DNA of 56,247 nucleotides from a virus. Below are positions 45,610 through 53,787 of this stretch, piece after piece; the stretch's first letter is position 1, and each line of letters begins with the position of its first letter. The DNA is taken from positions 1 through 56,247 of the IMG/VR virus record IMGVR_UViG_3300049427_000022; one strand, 5' to 3'. A program made the translations under genes and the position numbers. The notes beneath the pieces were generated by a model, which did no database searches, was not told the origin of the DNA, and saw nothing but the letters and a program-made list of their open reading frames with translations.

Positions 45610-47325
45610 TTATAGGGGAAGATCGAAGCCCGGCATATTTAGTAGGAAGTCCTTAACGTTGTCCTTCTTTGTCCGGGGCTTCTTCGCCAAGCTGATACCT
45701 AGGCGGGTATAAACCTTTCGCCTGCTCAAATATTGGTCGTAGAATGTTCCGTCGCTGCCGTCTACGTAGTCGTACCAGGTCGCCTGCTTGTCCGGGTTAT
45801 TTGGGTCGGGACGCATTATGCGACCTATTGCCTGCTCAATTCCCGAACCGTTAGCAGCGTTTCTACCGTCGCCTCGCTGCGGGGTTGCTAGGTGTCCGTC
45901 GTAAAGATTCGGAATGTCCAGCCCTTCCTTTACCAGCTGGGACGTAGCGAAAAGTATATCCAGCTGCTTACCTTTCGCGGTTTCCATAATGGCCTTACGC
46001 TGCGTCGGCGTTACTTGCCAGGCTGCGAATTCAGCTTCGGTGTACTGTACTTCTTGGCGTTCCCATCGTTTAAGGCGTTCGTTACGCCTAGCGCCTGGGT
46101 CAGTCTTCTTACATTTACGCCAGGTTAACTTCGTAAGCCCGCCATGAACGACGGCCATACGTGGTACGACGCCTAGCCTAGACCGGGCGAATGTTTCTAC
46201 TAGGTCGCGCAGCTGGAATAAATAGCGTACGCTATCGGCCAGTACAATTACGGCCCCGCCTTTAGGGCTTACCTTAAAGCAGCTTTCCAGCACGTTTTCG
46301 GCTACCAGCTTCGAGCGCTTCGGGTCTTCGGTAAGTTCCTTTAGAAGCGCCCCATAGTCCAGGTCTTCGCCGCCAGCGTCTACGCTGTTTTCGACGAATG
46401 CGCCCGCGCTGTCGTCTACTTCCAGCGGCCCAGCGAATCCTTTTTCCCTGCCGTATTCGGTGTAAACGAATTTCACTTCGGGAAGAATTAGGGCGCCAGC
46501 TTCGTACATACCGTCGCGCTTTACTGCGTAAGCCGTCGGCCCCAGCCCGGCGTACATAAAGCTTTCCAAGCCGTCTTTACGCTGTGGTGTCGCAGTAAGG
46601 CCCAGTAGGTACTTCGCTGGGAATTTCGCCGCGACGTCTATAAATTGCTGCGCCGGGAAGTGGTGCGCTTCGTCTACGACTACTACGCCTACCATGTTCG
46701 CCAGGGTCGCTACCAGCGTAGGATTCGCCCCTAGGGTCTGTACCGTAGCTACAAAAAGCTTACCGCTGCCCCAGGTTACTTTCCCTTCGCCGATTATCCC
46801 GACTTCGCCCACGCCGCCCAGGAAGGCCTTCGCGGCTTTCGCGCTTTGGTCTAATAAGTCCAGCGTATGGGTTAGCCATAAGGTCGGCTGGCCCCATGCC
46901 TGTATGATTCGAAAGCCCATTAACGTCTTTCCGCTTCCTGCTGGGCTTTCAAGTAGCCCGCCTTCTTGCTTTAGTACTGCGTCTACGGCTGGCTGCTGAT
47001 AGTCCCGCAGTTCGTGGCCTATCCATTGGCCGAAGTCTACGCTGGTGGGTTCGTTAAAATTGTACTTAATGACTTCTGCCGGGTTTAATCCCTGCTGTTT
47101 CAGCAGATCGCGTAAAGCCCTTTCGAAGCCCCTGGGTAGTACCAGGTCGCCCATATCCCATAAGAAAACTTCAAGCTTTTGCTGTACGCCCCAGGTCGGT
47201 TTCCCTATCCGCTTCATTTTCACGTAAGCAGGGTTCGGTACTGTTAGTGCCTGGGTAATGGCCGACCGTAAGGGGATGCTTGCCCCGCGAAGGCGTATAT
47301 TATTGCTTATAGTGATTTGCAGCAC
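45610..47325 (-). CDS. SF2 DEAD/DEAH helicase (RE-res / UvsW-like)
   Basis: 571 residues from GTG 47325, which overlaps the RecU-like stop by 19 nt. Q-like LRDYQQPAVDAVLKQ, Walker A ESPAGSGKT, DEAH-type VVDEAHHF, GLTATPQRK and motif VI QAIGRIMRPDPN. This layout is typical of phage UvsW/RAD25-like helicases that remodel branched DNA in recombination-dependent replication. Next to RecU- and SbcCD-like genes. Confidence 0.88.
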   Translation of the reverse strand: MLQITISNNIRLRGASIPLRSAITQALTVPNPAYVKMKRIGKPTWGVQQKLEVFLWDMGDLVLPRGFERALRDLLKQQGLNPAEVIKYNFNEPTSVDFGQWIGHELRDYQQPAVDAVLKQEGGLLESPAGSGKTLMGFRIIQAWGQPTLWLTHTLDLLDQSAKAAKAFLGGVGEVGIIGEGKVTWGSGKLFVATVQTLGANPTLVATLANMVGVVVVDEAHHFPAQQFIDVAAKFPAKYLLGLTATPQRKDGLESFMYAGLGPTAYAVKRDGMYEAGALILPEVKFVYTEYGREKGFAGPLEVDDSAGAFVENSVDAGGEDLDYGALLKELTEDPKRSKLVAENVLESCFKVSPKGGAVIVLADSVRYLFQLRDLVETFARSRLGVVPRMAVVHGGLTKLTWRKCKKTDPGARRNERLKRWERQEVQYTEAEFAAWQVTPTQRKAIMETAKGKQLDILFATSQLVKEGLDIPNLYDGHLATPQRGDGRNAANGSGIEQAIGRIMRPDPNNPDKQATWYDYVDGSDGTFYDQYLSRRKVYTRLGISLAKKPRTKKDNVKDFLLNMPGFDLPL

Positions 47326-47813
47326 GTTACCAGCCCTTTCAAGTCGTAAGAATTATCTGCCGCTATCCTGGGAAGGTTCGCGCTGGGTATTGCTCCCTGC
47401 GTTAATTCTTCCAGGGTAACGTATTGGCGTTCCTTGCTTTGCATGTACTGTATAGCCCTGGCTAAGCGGAAGGCGTAAGCTTCGTCTATCCCTTTTGCTT
47501 GGTTATTGAAGCTTATGAATACCAGGCCGTAATTACGGGCCAGGCAGCGGTCGAAAAGCAGCAGCCCTTTTACCTGGTCGGGACGAAGGAAACTTAATTC
47601 GAAGCGGTCGCTTTCCGTCCGTTTTAGTTCGGCCAGTATGTTTACGTCTTCCAGCAGTACGATTTCGTCGGCTGGGCGGGTTCCCCCGCCGCCGTCTTTG
47701 ATTCTCATACGCCAGCAGTTCGGGATATGTGCCCAGCTGCTTCTTATTTCAGACTGGAAGTCTTCGCCCCGCTGCTGCCGTTCCCGCTGTAAGTCGCGCT
47801 GGTTCGCGTTCAT
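47307..47813 (-). CDS. RecU-like PD-(D/E)xK nuclease
   Basis: 168 residues. RGEDFQSEIRSSW, GTRPADEIVLLEDVNILAEL followed by Lys (the D...ExK core) and QVKGLLLFDRCLARNYGLVF match RecU-type Holliday-junction resolvases and phage relatives. Start overlaps the upstream stop (TAATG). Probably resolves or cleaves branched DNA before packaging. Confidence 0.75.
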   Translation of the reverse strand: MNANQRDLQRERQQRGEDFQSEIRSSWAHIPNCWRMRIKDGGGGTRPADEIVLLEDVNILAELKRTESDRFELSFLRPDQVKGLLLFDRCLARNYGLVFISFNNQAKGIDEAYAFRLARAIQYMQSKERQYVTLEELTQGAIPSANLPRIAADNSYDLKGLVTCCKSL

Positions 47814-48034
47814 TAGTGCCCCCTAGCTGGGGTATAAAGCGGGGCCACATTTCCGTATTTTGTCGTAGTAATCGTTACCTTGACGTTACCGTTCTTCTGC
47901 GCCCATACGCTTACAATGCTTGATACTTTGCGTGTTTCCCCTTCGGCGTTTACAATTTCCTGCCCGCGTTTCACGATTTCCCCCGGCTTTAATGTAATCG
48001 TACCCTGGGGCGCTTTGCGGCAATTATTTTTCAT
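47813..48034 (-). CDS. Hypothetical beta-barrel-like protein
   Basis: 73 residues (GTITLKPGEIVKRGQEIVNA; VKVTITTTKYGNVAPLYTPA), a small beta-rich protein coupled to the RecU-like gene by a 1-bp overlap. No known family. Confidence 0.62.
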   Translation of the reverse strand: MKNNCRKAPQGTITLKPGEIVKRGQEIVNAEGETRKVSSIVSVWAQKNGNVKVTITTTKYGNVAPLYTPARGH

Positions 48035-48609
48035 TGGTTCCCAGCCAGGTATTGAAGCAGGCGGGCCTGTACAAAGGCCTTACTGCGTACCGAATCGGAA
48101 GCCTGTACGGCTTTGTCCCAGCCGTCGCGGGCAATCGAAGCGGTAACTTCCAGGGCGGCCAGTTCGCCTTCGACTTCTGCCAGGCGCTTACGGCTTTCGC
48201 TGCTTACCGTCCTGCGGAAAGCGTCGCGGGCCATATCATTTGAAAAGGGATACGTAACGCCGTTCCATTCGACGCTTTTACCATCGGCTTTAAGGCCGTT
48301 CATAATAGCGTCTGATTCTTCCAATTTAATTTGGTTCTCTAGCTTCCAGCGTTCTTTAAGCAGATCGGCCTTATTGCCGTAAGCAGCTTCGCGCTGGTCG
48401 CCTTTGTTTAGAATGTCGTCTACGCTTGCGTCTAGTTGGGTTACGGTATCGGCTAGGATTTGCGCCCCAATTACGCGGAAATGTTCAGCCGGGATACTGC
48501 GGGAAGCTGGCCCCAGTAATGCCGCTACCGTGTCGCGTACTTCTTCTTTACCGTAGGCCAGTACCAGGTCTGCCGTTACTGCGCCAATTTCTTTTAATTT
48601 ATCTACCAT
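48031..48609 (-). CDS. Hypothetical helical protein of the recombination module
   Basis: 192 residues, largely helical (LLGPASRSIPAEHFRVIGAQ; RKRLAEVEGELAALEVTASI). Four-base overlap with the next gene. No nuclease or ATPase motif is visible. Confidence 0.62.
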   Translation of the reverse strand: MVDKLKEIGAVTADLVLAYGKEEVRDTVAALLGPASRSIPAEHFRVIGAQILADTVTQLDASVDDILNKGDQREAAYGNKADLLKERWKLENQIKLEESDAIMNGLKADGKSVEWNGVTYPFSNDMARDAFRRTVSSESRKRLAEVEGELAALEVTASIARDGWDKAVQASDSVRSKAFVQARLLQYLAGNQ

Positions 48610-48850
48610 TTCGTTTATCTCCCTTCGATTGTAAAGAAGTCTTTACTACAAACATTTCGCCGCCTGTCGGGTGTCCGTTTTCGTCTACGGCCCAGGTTCG
48701 CATAATTACGTAACTGCCGCAGGCGGTGCAAATGGTCTTACATGTGCAGTCGTCCAGCCAAGCGAAGCTTAATTCGGTAAGTTCGGGCGTCATAGGTTCC
48801 GAGTGGCCGCAATGGCCGCAGCCTACCATTTCCTGCTGCTGCTCTGTCAT
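48599..48850 (-). CDS. Zinc-ribbon protein
   Basis: 83 residues with GCGHCGHSE near the start and CKTICTACGSYV later: two cysteine pairs of a zinc ribbon. Coupled to its upstream neighbour by ATGA. Possibly DNA-binding; function unknown. Confidence 0.68.
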   Translation of the reverse strand: MTEQQQEMVGCGHCGHSEPMTPELTELSFAWLDDCTCKTICTACGSYVIMRTWAVDENGHPTGGEMFVVKTSLQSKGDKRNGR

Positions 48851-49110
48851 TCAGTAGCAGCCAATAGTACTAATAAGGTCAATTCGGTTAATTCCTTTAC
48901 TACAGGCTCGATATGCACCACATGACTTTCGCGCTGGTGCTTTTTCTCGTCCCAGTACATAAGGTGCAGCTGTAAAGGGTCGGCGCTGGTGATAATGGCG
49001 TTATATTCACGAAGCTTATAGCCGCTTCTTTCTTTGATTACTACCCGAACGGCTACGCCTGGATTAAAAACATTCATATCAAAAGTGGGTTTATTGACTA
49101 CGCCTTTCAT
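48847..49110 (-). CDS. Hypothetical small protein
   Basis: 87 residues: beta-rich N-half (VAVRVVIKERSGYKLREYNA), hydrophobic helical end (ELTELTLLVLLAATE). Between the SbcD-like gene (5 bp) and the zinc ribbon. Not recognised. Confidence 0.6.
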   Translation of the reverse strand: MKGVVNKPTFDMNVFNPGVAVRVVIKERSGYKLREYNAIITSADPLQLHLMYWDEKKHQRESHVVHIEPVVKELTELTLLVLLAATE

Positions 49111-49114
49111 GGGC

Positions 49115-50110
49115 TTACCTCCCTTCGGCCATGCGGGCCGCTTCGATTTTTTCCAAGGCCAACCGCACGACTTCCGGGGCTAGCCCTTCCTTTTCAGCTA
49201 CTGCTTCGATAATTTGGTTAATGTCCAGGCGCACCTTTTCGCCGCTGGCGGTTTGAATTAGCGCCGCGAAGTTTTCCATAGCGTACTGGCGCTGCTGGTC
49301 TTTCTCGATACGGCTACGGTCTAGGACGTCTTCGCCGGGCTTCGCGCTTTGAAGCGGTAGCAGTTCAATATGTCCCTGACTGCCTTCAATAGTAATTAGT
49401 GCGGCCTGTATCGTACGGCTTATTTCGCCCTGACTTGCAGACAATCGAGTAAGACTTCCAGGGTTACAGAAAATAACGCCGTCTCCCCTTCGGTAAATCC
49501 CATACCCTGTATGGTCATGCCCAGTAAACACCATATTCGCGGTAGTCTTTACTTCTTGTATCAGGGTAAAGCGGTCAAAAGGTGGCGTGTGGTCTAATAA
49601 CATGCCATGCGCGACATGAAGCTTATAAGTCTTCCCATTCGGGTACGAAGCCAGGTCTACTTCGGGGCTATACCCGTATCCGTCGCGGTCGATATTACCG
49701 CTGTAAGGCGTAAAGGTTACAGATACTTCATCATGATTCCCGAATATTACAGGCTTTGCCGGGTCATTGATTACGCGCAGCTGTGGTACGAGTCTTTCCA
49801 GCAGTCGTAAGCTGGTATTTCCATAAGCTGCGACGTTGTAACCGGGTATATCGTGATTTCCCGCCGTCGTATAGATAGGGGCCGGGGCTTCGATAAAGAC
49901 GTCGGCGGCGTCGTTTAGAACACTATTTGCGACGTCAGGAAGGTCGAAGGTATCCCCCGGCTGTAAAAAGGCGTCTACCTGGTGCAGCTTCCCCAGTGCC
50001 CATATTTCCCGCAGCTTCGCCTTCCAGGCTTCCGGGTAACTATCGGTACGGTTCCTGGGATTCGTGCCGCGTATATGCGGGTCACCGAAGTATAGGAATT
50101 TAATGGACAT
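49115..50110 (-). CDS. SbcD/Mre11-like metallophosphoesterase nuclease
   Basis: 331 residues from ATG 50110 (MSIKFLYFGDPHIRGTNPRN); a longer start at 50191 overlaps the upstream gene without a ribosome site. Metal motifs: FGDPHI, GDTFDLPD, TTAGNHDIPG, LHVAHGML and FTGHDHTGYG. It should form the nuclease partner of the split Rad50/SbcC-like proteins at 50535-52868. Confidence 0.88.
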   Translation of the reverse strand: MSIKFLYFGDPHIRGTNPRNRTDSYPEAWKAKLREIWALGKLHQVDAFLQPGDTFDLPDVANSVLNDAADVFIEAPAPIYTTAGNHDIPGYNVAAYGNTSLRLLERLVPQLRVINDPAKPVIFGNHDEVSVTFTPYSGNIDRDGYGYSPEVDLASYPNGKTYKLHVAHGMLLDHTPPFDRFTLIQEVKTTANMVFTGHDHTGYGIYRRGDGVIFCNPGSLTRLSASQGEISRTIQAALITIEGSQGHIELLPLQSAKPGEDVLDRSRIEKDQQRQYAMENFAALIQTASGEKVRLDINQIIEAVAEKEGLAPEVVRLALEKIEAARMAEGR

Positions 50111-50507
50111 TCGGGGTTTCCCCTTCGTCGCCCCGACGTCTGCGGGTAGTAACTTCCCCGGTTTCAGTATTGATAGAGTAGGCGCGGTCATGGTTCGTTA
50201 TAGCCAGTTCAGCGTATACGCGCAGCCATAAGCCTTTTTCTATCGCGTCGTACTTCTCATAATCCGCTGCTTGCTGTTCGTTAATTGGTTTTTGAAGTTC
50301 GGCTACCGCTTCTTCGCTAAGATCGTTTTCTAGCATAGCCCGACGTCCATTAAGAACCAGCTGGTCTACTTCGATTTCGGCCAGTGCTACGGCTTTCGTG
50401 TTAGCGTTAAAGGCGGCCAGCAGCTGCGGGCTTACAACCCCTATTAGAATTTCGTTAGGGTCTTTTATGTCCCCAAAAATTTTACGTAGCTCACATTTAA
50501 TACACAT
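50100..50507 (-). CDS. Hypothetical protein between SbcD and SbcC parts
   Basis: 135 residues with an N-terminal CIKCELRKIF, a helical middle and a charged, disordered end. Located between the nuclease and ATPase genes, so a link to the complex is possible. No family recognised. Confidence 0.62.
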   Translation of the reverse strand: MCIKCELRKIFGDIKDPNEILIGVVSPQLLAAFNANTKAVALAEIEVDQLVLNGRRAMLENDLSEEAVAELQKPINEQQAADYEKYDAIEKGLWLRVYAELAITNHDRAYSINTETGEVTTRRRRGDEGETPNVH

Positions 50508-50534
50508 TGTTTATCTACTCCCTTATTGGTTGAT

Positions 50535-51176
50535 TTAGATTGCTTTTACTTCCGACTCTTCGCGGCTGTTCAGTGTTACCCGCAGGCCCTTATCGGCTAC
50601 GGCTGCCAGTGCTTCATTATGTGTGATAAGCAGGATTTGACGGCCCAGCTGTTCGCTGTACTGCTTTAGGAAGTAGGCGACGTTCTGCGAATATTCGGCG
50701 CTTACGTGTTTTCCTACTTCATCCATTAATAGCGGCCCCTGTATTTCTTCCAGTTCAGCTATCCCTAGGCGAAGGCCTAGGGTAATTACGTCTACATAAC
50801 CGCCGCCGTTGTCATAGTCGGGCGGCTTTAACTGGGTTTTTACGCCGTTCCGGGTTAGCCAGTATTCGGCAACTGGCTGCGCCCCCTTGACGTCCAGCAC
50901 GATTTCGAACGCGAATTCGTTACCTGGGAATACTACCAACAGCAGCTGGGTTACAATGTCTTCTATGCGCCCCTTCGCTTGCTGCCTGGCGTAGTCGCTT
51001 GTCTTCTGCAAAAGGATTTGTACCAGGTCGTACTGGCCCAGCTTATTTACAGCTTCCAGGCTTCGCAGCTGTGCCTGGTCGCGGTCTACTGTAATAAGGT
51101 CACGCTGGCCGATTTTCGCGGACAGGCGTTCGCGCTGGGTTTTAATGCTGGTCTTTGCAGCTTGCAGCCTATACAT
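50535..51176 (-). CDS. Rad50/SbcC-like ATPase, C-terminal half
   Basis: 213 residues. Coiled-coil start (RLQAAKTSIKTQRERLSAKI), ABC signature-like GGGYVDVITLGLRLG, Walker B PLLMDEVGKHVS and H-loop LLITHNEALA. It lacks a Walker A, which is on the 479-residue protein. The two must pair to make ATP sites. Confidence 0.85.
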   Translation of the reverse strand: MYRLQAAKTSIKTQRERLSAKIGQRDLITVDRDQAQLRSLEAVNKLGQYDLVQILLQKTSDYARQQAKGRIEDIVTQLLLVVFPGNEFAFEIVLDVKGAQPVAEYWLTRNGVKTQLKPPDYDNGGGYVDVITLGLRLGIAELEEIQGPLLMDEVGKHVSAEYSQNVAYFLKQYSEQLGRQILLITHNEALAAVADKGLRVTLNSREESEVKAI

Positions 51177-51402
51177 TCGGTATTAGGCCTTCGACTTTCG
51201 TTAATTCTGCTTCGATTTGGCTTTCCAGGGCTGCGATTTCGGCCTGGGCCGTTTCAGGGGTTACATTCAGTTCTGCCATTTTTGCAGTTACTTCGCCCTG
51301 CTGGCGTTCTGCTGCTGCCTTCTCGGTTTTTGCGATTGTTTCGGCTGTTTTAGCCTTTTGAATTCTCACTTTTGCCAGTTCAATACGTTGTTTAGCGTCC
51401 AT
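51169..51402 (-). CDS. Small coiled-coil protein between the SbcC halves
   Basis: 77 residues, all coiled coil (RIELAKVRIQKAKTAETIAK; ERQQGEVTAKMAELNVTPET). It probably supplies the returning coiled-coil arm of the split Rad50/SbcC-like complex. Eight-base overlap with the C-terminal-half gene. Confidence 0.72.
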   Translation of the reverse strand: MDAKQRIELAKVRIQKAKTAETIAKTEKAAAERQQGEVTAKMAELNVTPETAQAEIAALESQIEAELTKVEGLIPNV

Positions 51403-51428
51403 TTATATACGTCCCTTCGATTCAGTTA

Positions 51429-52868
51429 TTAGTGGGTATGGGCTACGGCCTGTTCGCATAGTGGGCAAGTGCCCCCGGTTGCTTCCCAAGCTTCGGCCAG
51501 TTCTTTATCAGCTGCCGCCAGTTCATTCGCTGCGCGCGTTACTGCTGCCGCTGCGCTGTCTAGCGTCTGCGTTTTTATTTTATAAAGGTTATAAAGTTCA
51601 CGAAGCTTCGTCAGGCGTACCAGGTTCCCTTCTGTGCTACTTACCAGGTTTTCGGCTTCCGTTATCCCTAGAAGGCTGTCCATTAGGCCCTGGTAGCGGC
51701 TTACGCTTGCTGTCGCGGTATCGTAAACGCCTAGCAGCTGCCGCATATCGGTAATCCTGCCGAAGCTAAGTCTCACGCCTTCCAGCGCGCTTTCAGCTAC
51801 GTCCAGGTCTTTAGTGCTGGTAATGACTTCCGTCGCCCTCTTTACATCGGCTTCGTATTTGTTATACTGTTCCGTAAGATAACTAAGGCTGGCCCGGCGA
51901 TTTTCTGCGGTTTCTGCTTCTGATAGCAGCCATTCGCAGGCGTCAAGTCCTGCCAAGTCTCTAAGGCGCTGGGTTAGGTTCTCTACTGTGGCGGTAGTCC
52001 TTCCCCATTGTCCGTATAAGTCCAGTAAGCGGTCGTACCGTTGCTGGGCTTTTTCTATTTCTACCAGGTCTTCTTCCAGCGCTGGGATATTCGCCAGCTT
52101 GTCCAGCGTAGCAGCAGCTTCGTTTATGTCCTGGTTAATACCATTAAGCAATTGCAGTAAACCTTCGATGTTCGTTTTTTTCCCCAGCGCTGCGTCTATC
52201 TCTTGAAGTATCCAGTCGCAAGCGTCCAGCTGGCGGGCAATGTCTTCCAGCCCTTCGAACGCTTTTAGCTGTTCGACTTTTCTTTCGTACTCTTTATCGG
52301 CGGTCTGCTTTTCGTTCCTGGCTGCATATGTATCCTTCGCCGTCGATTTTATAGCGCCGTCTACTGCTTCCGTCCCGGCCAGCTTACCCAGCACCTTCGC
52401 CCCTGCGCTTCCTGGTTCGCTTATTAAGAAAGGCGCGGCCAGTTGAAAAGCGAAGTGTAAGTCTACTTCGTAGTCGCCGAAGATGCTTGTTTTGATTCCC
52501 AGGGCTTCCTTTACCGCTTCGGGTACTTCGGCCTTTTCGAAAGGTTCGTCGTACAGCGGCTTTACCCAGTATTTCGTCTTGCCCTTCCTGCGGGTCTTCG
52601 TGATCGTTACCCCGGTATCCAGTTCGACTTCTACCCCAGCTTCTTCGGCCTGGCGCTTAATGGTTACGCCGTCGGCTTCGTAAACCGTATGCAGGAAGTC
52701 GTCGCCCGATGGTTCGCCTTTTGCCAGCCATCGAAGCGCCCGGATTGTCCCAGCTGTCTTCCCTGCCCCCGAAGGCCCTGTAAACACATTCAAGCCTTCT
52801 ACCAGGTCATACTCTGCGGCTACCCATGACTGGAAGCCCCATACCCTTACGCTTTTGATTTTTGCCAT
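51429..52868 (-). CDS. Rad50/SbcC-like ATPase, N-terminal half with zinc hook
   Basis: 479 residues. Walker A GPSGAGKT (31-38) after VEGLNVFT, Q-loop region about 140, long coiled coil, and at the very end CPLCEQAV (468-471), a Rad50 zinc-hook motif. A full-length SbcC would continue back down the coil to Walker B; here the gene stops at the hook. Start overlaps a 31-residue ORF (TAATG). Confidence 0.88.
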   Translation of the reverse strand: MAKIKSVRVWGFQSWVAAEYDLVEGLNVFTGPSGAGKTAGTIRALRWLAKGEPSGDDFLHTVYEADGVTIKRQAEEAGVEVELDTGVTITKTRRKGKTKYWVKPLYDEPFEKAEVPEAVKEALGIKTSIFGDYEVDLHFAFQLAAPFLISEPGSAGAKVLGKLAGTEAVDGAIKSTAKDTYAARNEKQTADKEYERKVEQLKAFEGLEDIARQLDACDWILQEIDAALGKKTNIEGLLQLLNGINQDINEAAATLDKLANIPALEEDLVEIEKAQQRYDRLLDLYGQWGRTTATVENLTQRLRDLAGLDACEWLLSEAETAENRRASLSYLTEQYNKYEADVKRATEVITSTKDLDVAESALEGVRLSFGRITDMRQLLGVYDTATASVSRYQGLMDSLLGITEAENLVSSTEGNLVRLTKLRELYNLYKIKTQTLDSAAAAVTRAANELAAADKELAEAWEATGGTCPLCEQAVAHTH

Positions 52869-52963
52869 TAGCTGCTAGCCCCCTGTACCAGCAGCTGCGC
52901 TAGGTAAGCCCTAACTGCTGCCCGGCCCCTAAGTAGTGGGCTTCGTACTAATCTTACGTGCAT
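52868..52963 (-). CDS. Small 31-residue protein in the overlap chain
   Basis: MHVRLVRSPLLRGRAAVRAY ending LVQGASS, basic and hydrophobic. ATG 52963 follows GGGGGGAAGC, lies 10 bp inside the upstream gene, and the stop overlaps the SbcC-like start. Probably translated; it could also be a coupling leader. Confidence 0.55.
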   Translation of the reverse strand: MHVRLVRSPLLRGRAAVRAYLAQLLVQGASS

Positions 52964-53139
52964 ACTGCTTCCCCCCTTTCGATTCCCGCAGCCACTTCGC
53001 CGCTTAACATGAAGCTGTTACCTAGTACCGCTTCGCAAGCCCCCGCAGCGTCTTTATTTTTTGCTGCTTCATATATGGCCTGCATTTCTGCTACGTCCCG
53101 CAGCTGTGCCGCTTGTAGCCGTTTCATTCGGGCGTCCAT
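52954..53139 (-). CDS. Hypothetical helical early protein
   Basis: 61 residues from ATG 53139 (MDARMKRLQAAQLRDVAEMQ), after GAGGGGG; the GTG at 53151 is too close to it. Helical, ends GEAVCT. Second or third gene of the early operon. Not recognised. Confidence 0.62.
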   Translation of the reverse strand: MDARMKRLQAAQLRDVAEMQAIYEAAKNKDAAGACEAVLGNSFMLSGEVAAGIERGEAVCT

Positions 53140-53172
53140 TTTCGTTCTCACCCCCTCTCATGCTTGCCGCTA

Positions 53173-53370
53173 CTAACTTGCTGCGGCTATCAATTGTAAA
53201 GCATCATTCCATAAGTGCGTTATTGGCTTCGTACCTTTTCCCCATGCTGTTAATAATTCAAGCGCCCCAGTCGGGTTCGTTTCTGCCAGTTCAGCTAACT
53301 TAACAGGTAAGTACGCCATTTTCTGCACTAATTCGACATTAATCGGGAAACCGTCGTTTACTTTGGACAT
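53173..53370 (-). CDS. Hypothetical early protein
   Basis: 65 residues, helical (INVELVQKMAYLPVKLAELA; ALELLTAWGKG). ATG 53370 after AGGAAAGGCG. Follows the Cro-like gene in the lytic operon. Not recognised. Confidence 0.62.
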   Translation of the reverse strand: MSKVNDGFPINVELVQKMAYLPVKLAELAETNPTGALELLTAWGKGTKPITHLWNDALQLIAAAS

Positions 53371-53388
53371 TATTTATCGCGCCTTTCC

Positions 53389-53604
53389 TCATGCCTTTTT
53401 TACGATAAAGTCGTCGAACGGCAAGTTATTTGCTTCACAATAGGTATGAAGTTTGCCTAGCATTACCGGGCCAGCCTTGCTTTCAGTATTTAATACTTTA
53501 TGAAGGTGGGACGGCTGTACGCCTAGCATTCTAGCCAATAAGCGGAATTTTCCTTGTGCTGAATCCTCCATTAACTGCCAAAGCCTTTTCTTATTCAGTT
53601 CCAT
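53389..53604 (-). CDS. Cro-like HTH protein
   Basis: 71 residues from ATG 53604 (MELNKKRLWQLMEDSAQGKF), 9 nt after GGAGGTG; a longer reading from 53706 runs through the operators and promoter. RLLARMLGVQPSHLHKVLNT is the helix-turn-helix. First gene of the leftward lytic transcript, divergent from CI, as Cro is in lambdoid switches. Confidence 0.82.
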   Translation of the reverse strand: MELNKKRLWQLMEDSAQGKFRLLARMLGVQPSHLHKVLNTESKAGPVMLGKLHTYCEANNLPFDDFIVKKA

Positions 53605-53627
53605 TCCAGATAACACCTCCTGTTCAT

Positions 53628-53645
53628 CATTATCTACAGATAACA
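53628..53645. promoter_or_regulatory. Immunity operator O1 (53628)
   Basis: CATTATCTACAGATAACA, 15 of 18 to consensus, in the leader of the Cro-like transcript. Confidence 0.75.
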
Positions 53646-53661
53646 CTTTCTGTGTTCCCAC

Positions 53662-53691
53662 ATAATACCCCCGAATGTTATCTACAGTCAA
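53662..53691 (-). promoter_or_regulatory. Leftward lytic promoter
   Basis: -35 TTGACT (53686-53691), 18-bp spacer, -10 TATTAT (53662-53667), minus strand. The -35 lies inside operator O2, so repressor binding would block it. Drives cro and the replication genes. Confidence 0.75.
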
Positions 53692-53693
53692 CA
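53676..53693. promoter_or_regulatory. Immunity operator O2 (53676)
   Basis: TGTTATCTACAGTCAACA, 15 of 18, covering the -35 of the lytic promoter. Located 48 bp from O1 and 41 bp from O3. Confidence 0.75.
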
Positions 53694-53716
53694 CAAATAT
53701 CGACAAAATAATAAAA

Positions 53717-53734
53717 TGTTGCCTGTAGAGAACA
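53717..53734. promoter_or_regulatory. Immunity operator O3 (53717)
   Basis: TGTTGCCTGTAGAGAACA, 14 of 18, covering the -35 of the cI promoter; suited to autorepression. Confidence 0.7.
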
Positions 53735-53747
53735 GTTGCGATATAAT
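53719..53747 (+). promoter_or_regulatory. cI (lysogeny) promoter
   Basis: -35 TTGCCT (53719-53724), 17-bp spacer, -10 TATAAT (53742-53747), plus strand. Drives the repressor and, 12 bp behind it, the integrase. Confidence 0.75.
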
Positions 53748-53787
53748 GACAATCATAATTTACTTAAAGGAGAATCAGTAAAACACT

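Noticed and set aside
53598-53615. CAGATAACA at the cro start codon as a fourth immunity operator
   Set aside because: The right half matches but the left half does not; treated as chance overlap with the coding start.
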